A stretch of DNA of 64,000 nucleotides from Astragalus membranaceus (Eukaryota; Streptophyta; Magnoliopsida; Fabales; Fabaceae), in contig CM076847.1 of the NCBI GenBank assembly GCA_039519185.1, forward strand, positions 78,467,100-78,531,099, in the 5' to 3' direction. Shown piece by piece: positions 54,691 to 64,000 of the stretch. Numbering within the stretch: position 1 is the first letter of the stretch; each line of letters starts with the position of its first letter. Position numbers and translations under genes: made by a program. The notes below the pieces were generated by a model, which saw only the letters and a program-made list of their open reading frames with translations, was not told where the DNA came from and did not search any database.

Positions 54691-55340
54691 TTCGGTTGAG
54701 GCCAACCGAATATATTCGGCTAAGGTCAACCGAACGTTATAAAATATAACAAGGGGTGTATTGTTCAATTTTGTTCGTTTGGTGAAGGGGATCTGAAACT
54801 GTTCGGTTGATGTCAACCGAACAGTCCAGATACTGCAAAGATAGTATCAACCAGATAAAATAGGCTTACCATTACCAATCTTTGTTGGTCCAAATGTCAA
54901 ATAGCTCTTTCGTGAATAAAATAAAGAGTGGATTATACTCCATCTTATGACAAAAGCATGAATTGCAGTGCATGTCGGAAGGTAAAGTTTTAAATGCTTA
55001 TTTTATCGGTTTGAAAATCATGCTTAAAATCTTTATTTTATATATTTTATTGTTCTATAGTTGATAGTAGAAGCAAATGGATCGGTTTGTCAAAAGAAAA
55101 AGAAGCAAATGAATCAAGTATCTGAGCATTCAGATTTAATTTCACTCCTGCTTCTGGGTCACTTTAAAGTTTCAAACTTTGAGTGAAGATTTTTTCTTTG
55201 CTAAACTTTATGGTCATTCGGTTGAGGCCTCCCGAAATATTTCGGTTGAGGTCAACCGAATAGTGTAAAAGAGGGGTCTGTCTTAAAAAATACCCGTTTG
55301 GGTGTGCCTAACCGAAAGTATTCGGCTGCCCCTAACCGAA
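54691..55340. repeat. Cluster of TTCGGTTGA/TCAACCGAA palindromes
   Basis: Six short inverted repeats lie at 54,691-54,710, 54,715-54,734, 54,798-54,825, 55,217-55,236, 55,241-55,260 and about 55,308-55,340. The best (54,798-54,825) is a perfect 13-bp stem with a 2-base centre. Some copies have lost part of one arm. No protein is encoded. Confidence 0.85.
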
Positions 55341-55477
55341 TCGTTAAAAACTTCAAAAAAAAGAAACACGGAGCGCGCCTCATTAATGGTATATTGGTCA
55401 TTTCGCAGGGTTTGGGGGTGTGGGGTGAGTAGGAGGGGTTGTGGGAAAAGTGAGAGCCTAGTATAATCCTAAAATAT

Positions 55478-57530
55478 AAATTCGGGGGAGTCTTGGCGCC
55501 AACTCTCCCACCAAGCTCCCCCCCTCCCTTTTTCCCATTCTTTTTTATCCTTCTCCCTTTTTCTTCTTTTTTTTTAATATTTTTTAGGTAATTTTGAGTC
55601 TAGAAAAAATTTAAATTATTTAAATACGCGAAGTTTGTTCATTCATAACTAGATTGGTGAAAAGGAAAATTAATTTCGTGGCAAAGTACGTAACGCTAGA
55701 CAGTGTGTTTTAAGGTATTTTAAGATATGGAAAAATATAAATCCGGGGGAGTCTTGGCGTCAACTCTCTCGCCAAGCTCCCCCCTCCCTTTTTTCCATTC
55801 TTTTTTTTATCCGTTTCCCTTTTTCTTCTTTTTCTTTTATATTTTTTAGGTAATTTTGAGTCTAGAAAAATTTTAAATTATTTAAATACGCAAAGTTTGT
55901 TCATTCATAACTAGATTGGTGAAAAGGAAAATTAATTTCGTGGCAAATTACGTAAAGTGTGACGCTAGATAGTGTGTTTTAAGGTATTTTAAGATACGGA
56001 AAAAAAATTAATTGTTCAAATACATGAAGTTTGTTCCTACATAATCGAATTCGTCGAAAATGAAATTAATTTCGTGACAAATTGTGTGAAGTGTGATGTT
56101 AGACAGTATGGTTTGGGGTACTTTAAGATCCAAAAAAAATTAATTGTTTAAGTACGCAAAGTTTGTTACTCGATAATTAATTTTATTAAAAAAATAATAA
56201 TTTTGTATTAAAATATGATGCTAAGTAGTGTGTTTTGGGTGCTTTAATTAGGATTAAAAAAAATTAGATATACAAATACATGGAGTTCGTTCTTCAACAA
56301 TTAGTTTGGTCATACCAAAAATTAATTTCTTGGTGTGTTTTCGGTTACCTTAGCGTTCGACAAAAATTTTAAAAGTTCAAATACGCAAAGTTTGTTTAAA
56401 AACATAATTTCGTGACAAAATACGTAAAGTATGATGCTAAGTAGTGTGTTTGTGGGTACTTTTGCGTTTGGAAAAAATTACTGTTCAAATACTAAAAGTT
56501 TGTTCCTCGATAACTGATTTAAAAATCAATTTATTTTTTTTATTTCTTCTCTTTATATTCATTAGGACCATATTTTTCTGGATTTTAAAAAAATAATTTA
56601 AAGATGCTTCGGAAAAAAAGAATTTAAAGACCATATTCCTTCAACTTTGTATAGTTGCTTCCATTTTATTGGTGATTCTCATCCAACCCTACATGATACC
56701 CATGTTTTTCACTTTCTAATTATGTTGTCTTCTTTTCTTTCTAATTGCTTCCATTTCAATGTGCTTGTTAATTAAAAATGATACTTTTAATTATGATTTA
56801 CATTGTCACACACTTCTACGATATATAATTAATTTTATCTTCACTCATACAATGTTACAATATTTATGTATTAAATGAAGCTTTTGTCCACCCCTCCCCA
56901 CCCTTTTTTTTATTTTTTTTCATATTTTCATTTTCACCCCCCCCCCCCCCCCGCGTTTTTTTCTTCATATTTTCACTTTTAGGAGTACATTAAAATTTAG
57001 GTGAAGTTTGTGCTAAGTAGTGAAGATGAAAATACATAAATTATATATTGTAACATTCAAATATACAAAGTTTGTGCCTCAGTAATCGATTTTGTTAGGT
57101 GAAAAAAATATAATTTCGTGACAAAATAAGTAAAGTGTGATGCTAAATAGTGTGTTTTGAAATACTTTAGTGTTGGAAAAAATTAATCGTTTAAATGGTC
57201 AACGTTCAGTCCTCAATATCGAAAAAAATTAACTGTTTGAATGCGCAAAATTTGTTTTGGTGAAAAAAATAATCCAAACAAAATATGCAAAGTCTGATGC
57301 TAAGTAGTGTGTTTTTTTATACCTTAGTGTTCACAAAAAAATTAACAGTTCAAATGCTCAACGTTCAGTGCTCAATATCAAAAAAAAAAAATTAATTGTG
57401 TGAATGCGCAAAATTTGTTTTTGTGAAAATAAAGTCAAAACAAAATATGCAAAGTTCAATGCTAAGTAGTGTGTTTTTTTATACTTTAGTGTTCGGAAAA
57501 AAAATTCATATATTCAAATATGTTATGTAG
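55478..57530 (+). repeat. Satellite-like array, forward orientation
   Basis: It starts with a 257-bp tandem pair (55,478 and about 55,735) containing GGGGGAGTCTTGGCG and CCAAGCTCCCCC. It continues as about 100-130-bp units with the phrases AAATACGCAAAGTTTGTTC, AATTTCGTGACAAAAT and TGATGCTAAGTAGTGTGTTT, drifting strongly. No coding capacity. Confidence 0.85.
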
Positions 57531-58530
57531 TGTGTTGTTCTGTGAGATCTTATGTAATGTGATAACGCGTTAAACTAAAGTTATTTGATTATCATTTGTT
57601 GTCTATATTTTAATGGATCAATTTCATTTGTGTGCTGATTTTAAAAAAAAATTAACTGTTTGAATTACTTATGTTTGAATTATAAATTACTATGCTACAT
57701 TATTTCCATTGACTAACTTATGTTTGAATTATAAATTCTCGTTAATTTGTGTGCTGATTTTTAATTTATCCATCAAATTTTAATATCACAACAATTAAAT
57801 ACTCGTTAAAGCTTTGGCCCCGTGCATCACACGGTTCCGACAATAGTATTTTCTATTTCTATCAAGTTCTCGTCTTACTCTAAAATTCGAATATGATGAT
57901 GTCAATCAAACACAACATATGGTCTTCACGGATTTTGCGGGAGGAAGCTTTTCGTAGGAAGATTGAAGATGACCCTTAAAAAAATTAGGCATACTTTTTG
58001 AGTTGTGATAGTTTGTGGTTACAAACTTTACCTTCTAATTCCTTGTAATTCTTAACAACTAGCGTCTTGACCCGTGCGCTGCACAAGGTAAAAACTCTGG
58101 TTAATATAGAATTCTTGTTGGTAAATATTTTTCTTAAATTGCAACATAAAAAAGCCTTGTTTAAATTGAAGGTAACTATGAATTAAAAAAGTGTGTAATA
58201 AAAAAAGGTAATTACGAACTTAAAAACTAAAATAGAGTGTGTCTAGATATAATCTAGACAAATTGTTCTATACACATAATCCATAGTAACAGTATTAGTT
58301 TATAAAATATATAGTCTAATATCTATGAGTAAAAATAAATGAATTGGTAGTGACAGAACTAAATGAATTTGATAAATACTTCGAGTTTAGAAAGATAAAG
58401 AGAAGAAGTATAAAAATAAATTAATTTTTTAAAGAGTCAGAGAAATATGGTCCTAAAAAATATGTCTGGAAGGAGTATAAAAAGAAATTGATTTTTTAAA
58501 GCGGTTGAATCACTAAAAGGGTGAGTTGCA
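57531..58530. mobile_element. Spacer with two opposed Helitron-like 3' ends
   Basis: On the plus strand a CCGTG/CACGG hairpin (57,820-57,834) is followed by ATAGT, a decayed CTAGT. On the minus strand a CTTGTGC/GCACGGG hairpin (58,071-58,088) is followed by TCAAGACG and CTAG (58,059-58,062) with a flanking T. The two ends face each other. Each has a satellite array on its inner (5') side. Element limits are not established. Confidence 0.5.
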
Positions 58531-59365
58531 AGGGTCCGTGTCACAAAATTAAATTTTTTCCACCAAACCAATTATTGTGGAATGAACTTTGAGTATTTGA
58601 ACAGTTAAAATTTTTCTGAACGCTAAAGTACCCCAAAAGAAACTATTTATTGAGGAACAGACTTTGAGTATTTGAACGGTTAAAAAAAATTGAACCCAAA
58701 GTACCCCGAAAGGCTCTGCTTAACATCACACTTTACGTAATTTGTCACAAAATTATATTTTTTTTCAACCAAACCGACTATTGAGGCATAAACTTTGCAT
58801 ATTTGAATACATGAATTTTTTTCCGAGCACAAAAGCATCAGAAAACACACTACTTAGTATCACACTTTACATATTTTGTTATGAAATTATTTTTTTAACC
58901 GGTTACTAAGGAACAAACTTTGCATATTTGAACAGTTAAATTTTTCTTCGACCGATAAAGTACCCTGCTTATCATTGCACTTTATGTATTTTATTACAAA
59001 ACTACTATTTTCTTTCAACATCCCGGTTATTAAGGAACGAACTTTGCGTATTTGAACAGTTCAAATTTTTTAGAACCCGAAAGTACCCCAAAACACACTG
59101 CTTAGCATCATACTTAAAACATGAAAACAAAAAAAAAGCGAAAGTACCCCAAAACACATTGCTTAGTGTCACACTTTACGCATTTTGGCATGAAATTAAT
59201 TTTTAGTTTGAAAAACGAATTTCATGTATTTGTACATCTAAATTATTTTAAAAATTCTAAAGTACCCCAAAAGCCGCTGTTTAGCATCACACTTTCCATA
59301 TTTTGTTACAAAATCAATTATTTTTAACAAAATTGGTTATTGAGGAACAAACTTTGCGTAGGAGG
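58531..59365 (-). repeat. Satellite-like array, inverted orientation
   Basis: The same unit family as 55,590-57,530 but reversed: GAACAAACTTTGCGTATTTG, AAAGTACCCCAAAACACACT and GCTTAGCATCACACTTTA recur about every 120-140 bp for six to seven units. It is followed by a G-rich stretch (59,360-59,420) that mirrors the C-rich start of the forward array. Confidence 0.85.
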
Positions 59366-59527
59366 GAGGGGGTAGGGGGTAGGAGGGAGGGGGTGCTGGT
59401 GGGAGTTTTGGAGGGAAAGTGGAGTAGGAGACTCCTTAAGATTTATATTCTTAAGATTAATCATCTTATTGATTCGATGAGCAATTTGTTGAAAAGTTTG
59501 GAGAAGCACCGGAAGCAACAACGAGCT

Positions 59528-60604
59528 AGGCTGCATTGGCTAGGAATGAGCTAAATGAAAGATATATAAGATAGGGGACCCATATACCTAATGACTTAAG
59601 GTTTTTGGGGGAGATGTGGCGTGTCTGAGCAGTGGCGGACCTATGTATAAACCAGGGGTTCAGTTGAACCCCCTGAAAAAGAATAATTGTACTAGTACCC
59701 CTATGTAAATAACATTTTGAACCCCTTGAAATGTTAAATTTGCACCCAATTTTTAATAAATCTATCTTATTAATCTCCGTAAGAGACAATTTATAAATTT
59801 TTAGAAAGTAATTTTACCAATATCACATACTTTTACGGAATACTTTAGGACCTAAATAGGAAAGAATATGTAAACTTAGAGACTAATTTGGTGATTTATT
59901 CTTAAATAAATTTGGAGTTAGATAATTTGATTATTTTTTTTGAAGCAATCCTATAAACCAACATAGTTTATACATAGGGAAGTGATTTGATTATTTTTTT
60001 TTGAAGCAATCCTATAAATTTGGAGTTAGATAATTTAATTTTAGTAAATTAAGTGAGGATATTTGGAAAAAAAATTAAACAATCCTATAAACCAACATAG
60101 TTTATAATGAACTTTTTTTGCACCCTCTAGCCCAGGGTCTTGGGTCCGTCACTGCGTTCGAGTCTCTTGGTGGTCCCCTGGACTCCCCAACAAGTGGTAG
60201 AGACCCATATACCTGACGCCTTAAGGTTTTGGGTGGAGATGTGGTGTCAAGTCTCTTAGTGGTCATTAGCCCATTGTTGCTCCCAGTGCTCCCCCGGACT
60301 CCCAACAAGTGGTATCAAAGCTTGGTTCTGCTTTGTGGGGGATCGGGTAGTGGATCCTAGTTTGGATTAAGGCTAGCGATGCGAGTGACTCACTTGAGGG
60401 GGAAAATGTTGGGAATTCAAAGGTGAGTTGTTAGTCCAACATCGACTAGGAATGAATTATATAAAGGATATATAAGAGAAGAGACTCATATACTTTGATG
60501 TCTTAAGGTTTTGGGTGGAGATGTGGGGTCCAAGTCTCATAGCTAGTGGTCTGGTTCATTGGCTAGCTCGTTGTTGCTCCTGGTGCTCCCCTAAACTCGC
60601 TAGC
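59528..60604 (+). mobile_element. TRIM-like small LTR retroelement
   Basis: The 3' LTR, 60,409-60,604, begins TGTTGGGAATTCAAAGG after a GAGGGGGAAAA polypurine tract. A primer-site-like TGGTATCAAAGC lies at about 60,309, just after the end of a diverged, rearranged 5' LTR (from about 59,528, interrupted by a hAT-like insertion). The interior is only about 90 bp and codes for nothing. LTRs of about 200 bp with primer site and polypurine tract define a TRIM. Confidence 0.65.
59630..60154. mobile_element. Non-autonomous hAT-like element in the TRIM LTR
   Basis: Ends CAGTGGCGGACC and GGTCCGTCACTG are inverted repeats with one mismatch, a common plant hAT terminus. The flanks TGTCTGAG and CGTTCGAG look like a decayed 8-bp target duplication. 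Rejoining the flanks restores continuity with the LTR copy at 60,238. The interior is AT-rich and has an internal duplication (AACCAACATAGTTTATA). Confidence 0.65.
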
Positions 60605-60937
60605 ACAATTGATATACAACAAAGGTTTAAATAGTTATTACCCCCCTGCAAATATACCCATTATCCAGTTACCCCCCTACAAAAAAAAACATTTAAAACA
60701 AACCTTGCAAAATGTAAAGTTATCCATCAGTTACCCCCCTGCCGTTAATTTTTCTGTTAAAAGATGTAAAATATCACATATCCAGTTACCCCCCTGCCAC
60801 GTGTCACCTTATTATTGGGCCTCTGTGACACGTGGCACTGACATGCCACATCATCTCCTATGTCACCACTGCCACGTCAGCAACCAATGGATGGCTGCCA
60901 CGTGGCACTATTGTTAAATCAAAATAAATCTTCAAAA

Positions 60938-61008
60938 TGGCTGAAGTGGGACTTGAACTCGCAACCACTTACTCACACCCACACCTCCTAACCACTGAGC
61001 CACCTTAG
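60938..61008 (-). other. tRNA-like sequence in the left MULE TIR
   Basis: Inverted counterpart of the sequence at 61,887-61,957. It has an A-box-like GGCTCAGTGGTTAGG and a B-box-like GAGTTCAAGTCC and reads outward to the left. It is not a functional tRNA: no proper acceptor stem is seen. Confidence 0.5.
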
Positions 61009-61080
61009 TATTTGTGAACATTAACTCACCTACAAATATATATTACAACATTGAAAACGAAAATTAAAAGAAAAAACTGG

Positions 61081-61119
<39 letters not shown>

Positions 61120-61886
61120 GGAAAGCGCAAAGAGTGGAAACCCAGATTTGGCATCTTCATCATTCATCTTCATCAACCCAGATTTGAAGATTCATCAACT
61201 TAATTACAACCCAACCTTCAATCAGATCTTCCTTCTCTAGAAACCCTAAATCAATTTCTTCAGAAACCTTCAATCCATTTCTCCAGAAACGCAACCTTCA
61301 ATCCATTTCTCCAGAAACCTTAAATCAAATTACGCAACCTTCAATCTTCCATCTTCAGAAACGCAACCTTCAATCTTCCATCTTCCTTCTCCAGATCCAG
61401 ATCCGTTTAATCGTTTAATCGTTTTTCGTTTTCCAGAAACGCAACCTTCAACTTTCAATCTTCAATCGTTTTTCATTTAATCGTTTTTCGTTTTCGGTAG
61501 CAACAGAATGTGAGATTGATTCAATTGATTGATTTCGTTTTCGTTATTCGTTTTTCGTTTAATCGTTTTTCGTTGAAGATTTCGTTGAAGATTTGAAAAC
61601 ACGATTTGAAGATTTCTGGGTTTCGTTGCTTCCAATGCCAAAATTATTCCTTATTGTGTCCATAAACAAAATACAAGACAGTGGATGCCTTGCTCGTTGC
61701 TGTACGCCGTTTCGTTGCTGTACACGAGTTGATGAATACACGATGAAGATTTGGGTTCCAGAATTGATGAATTGATGAGTTGATGAATCACGATTTGAAG
61801 AGTTGATGGGTTCCAGATTTTTTTTATTAATTTAATTGGCAATAATGTAATATATATTTGTAGGTGAGTTAATATTTACAAATACT

Positions 61887-61957
61887 AAGGTGGCTCAGTG
61901 GTTAGGAGGTGTGGGTGTGAATAAGTGATTGTGAGTTCAAGTCCCACTTCAGCCATT
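61887..61957 (+). other. tRNA-like sequence in the right MULE TIR
   Basis: TGGCTCAGTGGTTAGG (A box, 61,891) and GAGTTCAAGTCC (B box, 61,932) are spaced about 40 bases apart. The T-arm GTGAG-TTCAAGT-CCCAC pairs at four of five positions. It reads outward to the right. Confidence 0.5.
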
Positions 61958-62303
61958 TTGAAGATTTATTTTGATTTAACAATAGCGCCACGTGGCAGCC
62001 ATCCATTGGTTGCTGACGTGGCAGTGGTGACATAGGAGCAGATGTGGCATGTCAGTGCCACGTGTCACATAGGCCCAATAATAAGGTGACACGTGGCAGG
62101 GGGTAACTGGATATGTGATATTTTACATCTTTTAACAGAAAAATTAACGGCAGAGGGGTAACTGGATAACTTTACATTTTGCAAGGTTTGTTTTAAATGT
62201 TTTTTTAGGGGGTAATTGGATAATGGGTATATTTGCGGGGGTAATAACTATTTAAACCTACAACAAATTAATGTTATTCAGTACGACTAGCATCCGTACG
62301 AAG

Positions 62304-62986
62304 TAGGGGTGTTCGCGGTGCGGTTTGGTTCGGTTTTGAGATAAAAAGTGAACCGAACCGCAAGGTAAAACTACATGCGGTTTGGTTTGGTTCGGTTGGT
62401 TTCCTAAAATAAAACCAAACCAAACCAAACCAAACTAATGCGGTTTGGATTGGTTCGGTTGGTTCGGTTTTTTCCAAAACAAAACATAATTTAAAACGAA
62501 GTTAAAATTAACTAACCTAAAAAATGGCTAACATAAACCTTTAAGAAAAAATCTACTCAAATATATATAGTATATAAATTACGCTCTTTTAATTCTTTTA
62601 AGATAGCTAAGACAATGTTTAAAAGAATTTGAATTAAATATTTTATTGTAATTTTTAAATATAGCATAACAATATGGATTGTTTGTAAGTGAGTCAAAAA
62701 ATTAATTGTAGTTGAGCTAGTAAGTGAGTGAGAGTTGGGTTTTAGTTGCATTTGGGCTAGTAAGTTAGTAAGGAAGGTTGTAAGTCAATAAGTCTTAGTG
62801 TTACTTGCGGTTTGGTTTGGTTTGGTTCGGTTTCTGTAATCAAAATCGCGAACCGAACTAAACCGCGCGGTGCAATGAAAAAAAGAACCGAACTAAACCA
62901 ATAAGAAGCGGTTTTTTGCGGTTTTCAGTTTGGTTTGGTTCAGTTTGCGGTTTTCTATTGGTTTGGTTCGGTTTTGAACACCCCTA
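62304..62986. mobile_element. hAT MITE with GGTTTGGTTCGG repeats
   Basis: Inverted ends TAGGGGTGTTC and GAACACCCCTA are flanked by a perfect 8-bp duplication GTACGAAG (62,296-62,303 and 62,987-62,994). Both subterminal regions are packed with GGTTTGGTTCGGTT and its complement. The interior (about 62,500-62,780) is AT-rich without a transposase. The frames across it are artefacts. Confidence 0.9.
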
Positions 62987-62994
62987 GTACGAAG

Positions 62995-63310
62995 TGCCTA
63001 CTTTCGTTTTCCCAAACAACTTTATTCTTTTTCTAATCGACATACTAATGAAATTTTAAATATACTGTTGTTGCAACTTAGACAAAAAAAATGAGATAGT
63101 TTCGAGATTTGACGGGAAGACTGGCCATAGAAATGACTTAAAGATTCAAGGTGGTTTGGTCAAGCTTTAATCTATATCGATCTCACCAAAAATTAAATTT
63201 TTTTGTGGCGTTTAGGCCGACATTGTTTCCCTAATAGACAACGACTTTGAAATAAGGGTGTGGATATGGCCCTTCAACCGTGGGTGTTGTGTCACGGCCA
63301 CCGAATCTAA
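62995..63310. other. Intergenic DNA, nothing recognised
   Basis: Short unique stretch between the hAT element and the next repeat; no gene or element boundary seen. Confidence 0.5.
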
Positions 63311-63316
63311 TAGTTT

Positions 63317-63640
63317 GTCTTAGAACGTGGTTTAGGCCTAACTCAACATTACAAAATCGCCTTGTAAGTTGAGGGTTGCCTCCAATTTATAAACTCTTTT
63401 AAGACTATATCTCTAGTCAATGTGGGACTTGGGTTTTTCCCAATACACCCCCCACGCCCAGCACTATTGGGCTTGGTGCGTGGATAATAATTGTGGGTGG
63501 CCCGAAGGATCTAAGATATACTTTCATACCATCTTAGAATGTGGTTTAGGCCTAACTCAACCCCACAAAACCGGCTTGTAAGGTGAGGGTTGCCTCCCAC
63601 TTATAACCTCTTTTGAGACCATATCTATTAGTTAAGATGA
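63317..63640. repeat. Direct-repeat pair, possible TRIM or solo unit
   Basis: About 105 bp beginning TTAGAACGTGGTTTAGGCC at 63,317 recurs at about 63,531. Between them lies a stretch with CAATGTGGGACTTGGG and CACGCCCAGCACTATTGGGC, a familiar legume repeat. Whether the pair are LTRs is unproven. Confidence 0.6.
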
Positions 63641-63649
63641 AGAAATATG

Positions 63650-64000
63650 AAAGCTCCATCTGAACCTTCCTTTTGTTTCTATTGAATGAATATGTAATTA
63701 CTAAAGATTACAAAGAGTGGTTATATAGAACTCCTAACTAACAGCTAGAATTCCTAACTAACATCTAACTAGTAACTAACAAACATAATAACCAATTCGG
63801 TTAGGAATAACAAACAATGATGCTAAAGTAACTATTATCCAATATCCCCCCACAAGCTGGAGGGTAAATGTTAAGAATCCCCCAGCTTGGAGAGGAAGAT
63901 GCTAAACTAACTATTATCCGGATCCAAGGCTTTAGTAAAGTCATCTGCATTAAGCTTGGAGAATTTTTGTTGGTCGAAGAAAAATCTTGAAATTGTTGTT
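63650..64000 (-). mobile_element. 3' end of a Ty1/copia element, cut by the window edge
   Basis: On the minus strand a frame from the edge encodes KFSKLNADDFTKALDPDN (about 63,965-63,910), which resembles the end of copia RNase H. A polypurine tract CTTGTGGGGGGATAT near 63,850 follows, then a short LTR-like region beginning TGGATAATAGTTAC, down to about 63,650. The rest lies beyond the window. Confidence 0.7.

Larger units (their letters stand above)
60624..62258. mobile_element. Mutator-like element with long TIRs (Pack-MULE-like)
   Basis: The outer ends GGTTTAAATAGTTATTACCC and its inverted copy begin terminal inverted repeats of about 415 bp (60,624-61,050 and 61,845-62,258). A perfect 9-bp target duplication TACAACAAA lies at 60,615-60,623 and 62,259-62,267. 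This size and duplication are diagnostic for MULEs. No transposase is encoded. The about 790-bp interior has a CAT run (61,082-61,117) and CTTCAATCTTCCATCTTC repeats that look like a captured 5'-UTR-type sequence, source unknown. Confidence 0.92.

Noticed and set aside
61593..61842. 60-63-codon frames inside the MULE
   Set aside because: Short, overlapping on both strands, and in simple-sequence DNA; no captured gene can be named.
63317..63640. Firm call of a complete TRIM
   Set aside because: The direct repeats are present but no primer site or polypurine tract was found between them.

Overview
This is a repeat-dominated stretch of a plant nuclear genome. I infer a legume of the temperate (Trifolium/Medicago/Vicia/Pisum) group. 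The reasons are the AT-rich intergenic DNA, one plant-specific DUF3527 gene with GT-AG introns, and two very long Ty3/gypsy elements of the Ogre type (ORF1 before gag, a spliced gag-pro/pol junction, an Arg-tRNA-like primer site), which are typical of legumes. The species assignment is inference.

Layout. 1-5.1 kb holds local duplications, a Helitron-like 3' end and AT microsatellites. 5.14-7.15 kb (minus) is the only convincing host gene, a two-coding-exon DUF3527 protein of about 617 aa with a likely 5'-UTR intron up to about 7.73 kb. 7.9-15.1 kb is intergenic: a SINE-like fragment, a nested tandem array (10.17-11.22 kb) next to a weak Helitron-like end, and an 865-bp tandem duplication (12.9-14.6 kb).

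15,175-51,517 is a single CACTA (En/Spm) transposon with matching termini and a 3-bp TTA target duplication. Its own length is only about 4.4 kb; the rest is nested insertion. Its transposase gene (minus strand) is split inside an exon by an Ogre-like element at 16,895-48,846 (target duplication GACAT). That element has a Tekay-like chromovirus fragment (18,869-21,668) inside its left LTR, and a second, younger Ogre element (about 21,669-39,598, LTRs 22,006-24,823 and 36,788-39,598) between the Tekay fragment and its leftover non-coding interior (39,599-45,889). The inner Ogre, all on the minus strand, keeps long ORFs: ORF1 (one in-frame stop), gag-protease with a G-patch, and RT/RNase H/archaeal-type RNase H/integrase. 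A deletion scar at 21,668/21,669 explains the missing parts of the Tekay and outer elements.

51.5-64 kb is a mosaic of small elements: a 5'-truncated L1 LINE (52.4-53.9 kb, 10-bp target duplication), a cluster of TTCGGTTGA palindromes (54.7-55.3 kb), oppositely oriented satellite arrays around Helitron-like ends (55.5-59.4 kb), a TRIM-like retroelement interrupted by a hAT-like element (59.5-60.6 kb), a MULE with about 415-bp inverted repeats carrying tRNA-like sequences (60.6-62.3 kb, 9-bp target duplication), a hAT MITE (62.3-63.0 kb, 8-bp target duplication), and the end of a Ty1/copia element at the right edge.

The least explained signal is in the Ogre LTRs: an array of short hairpins whose stems change in a compensating way while the loop sequence stays constant.
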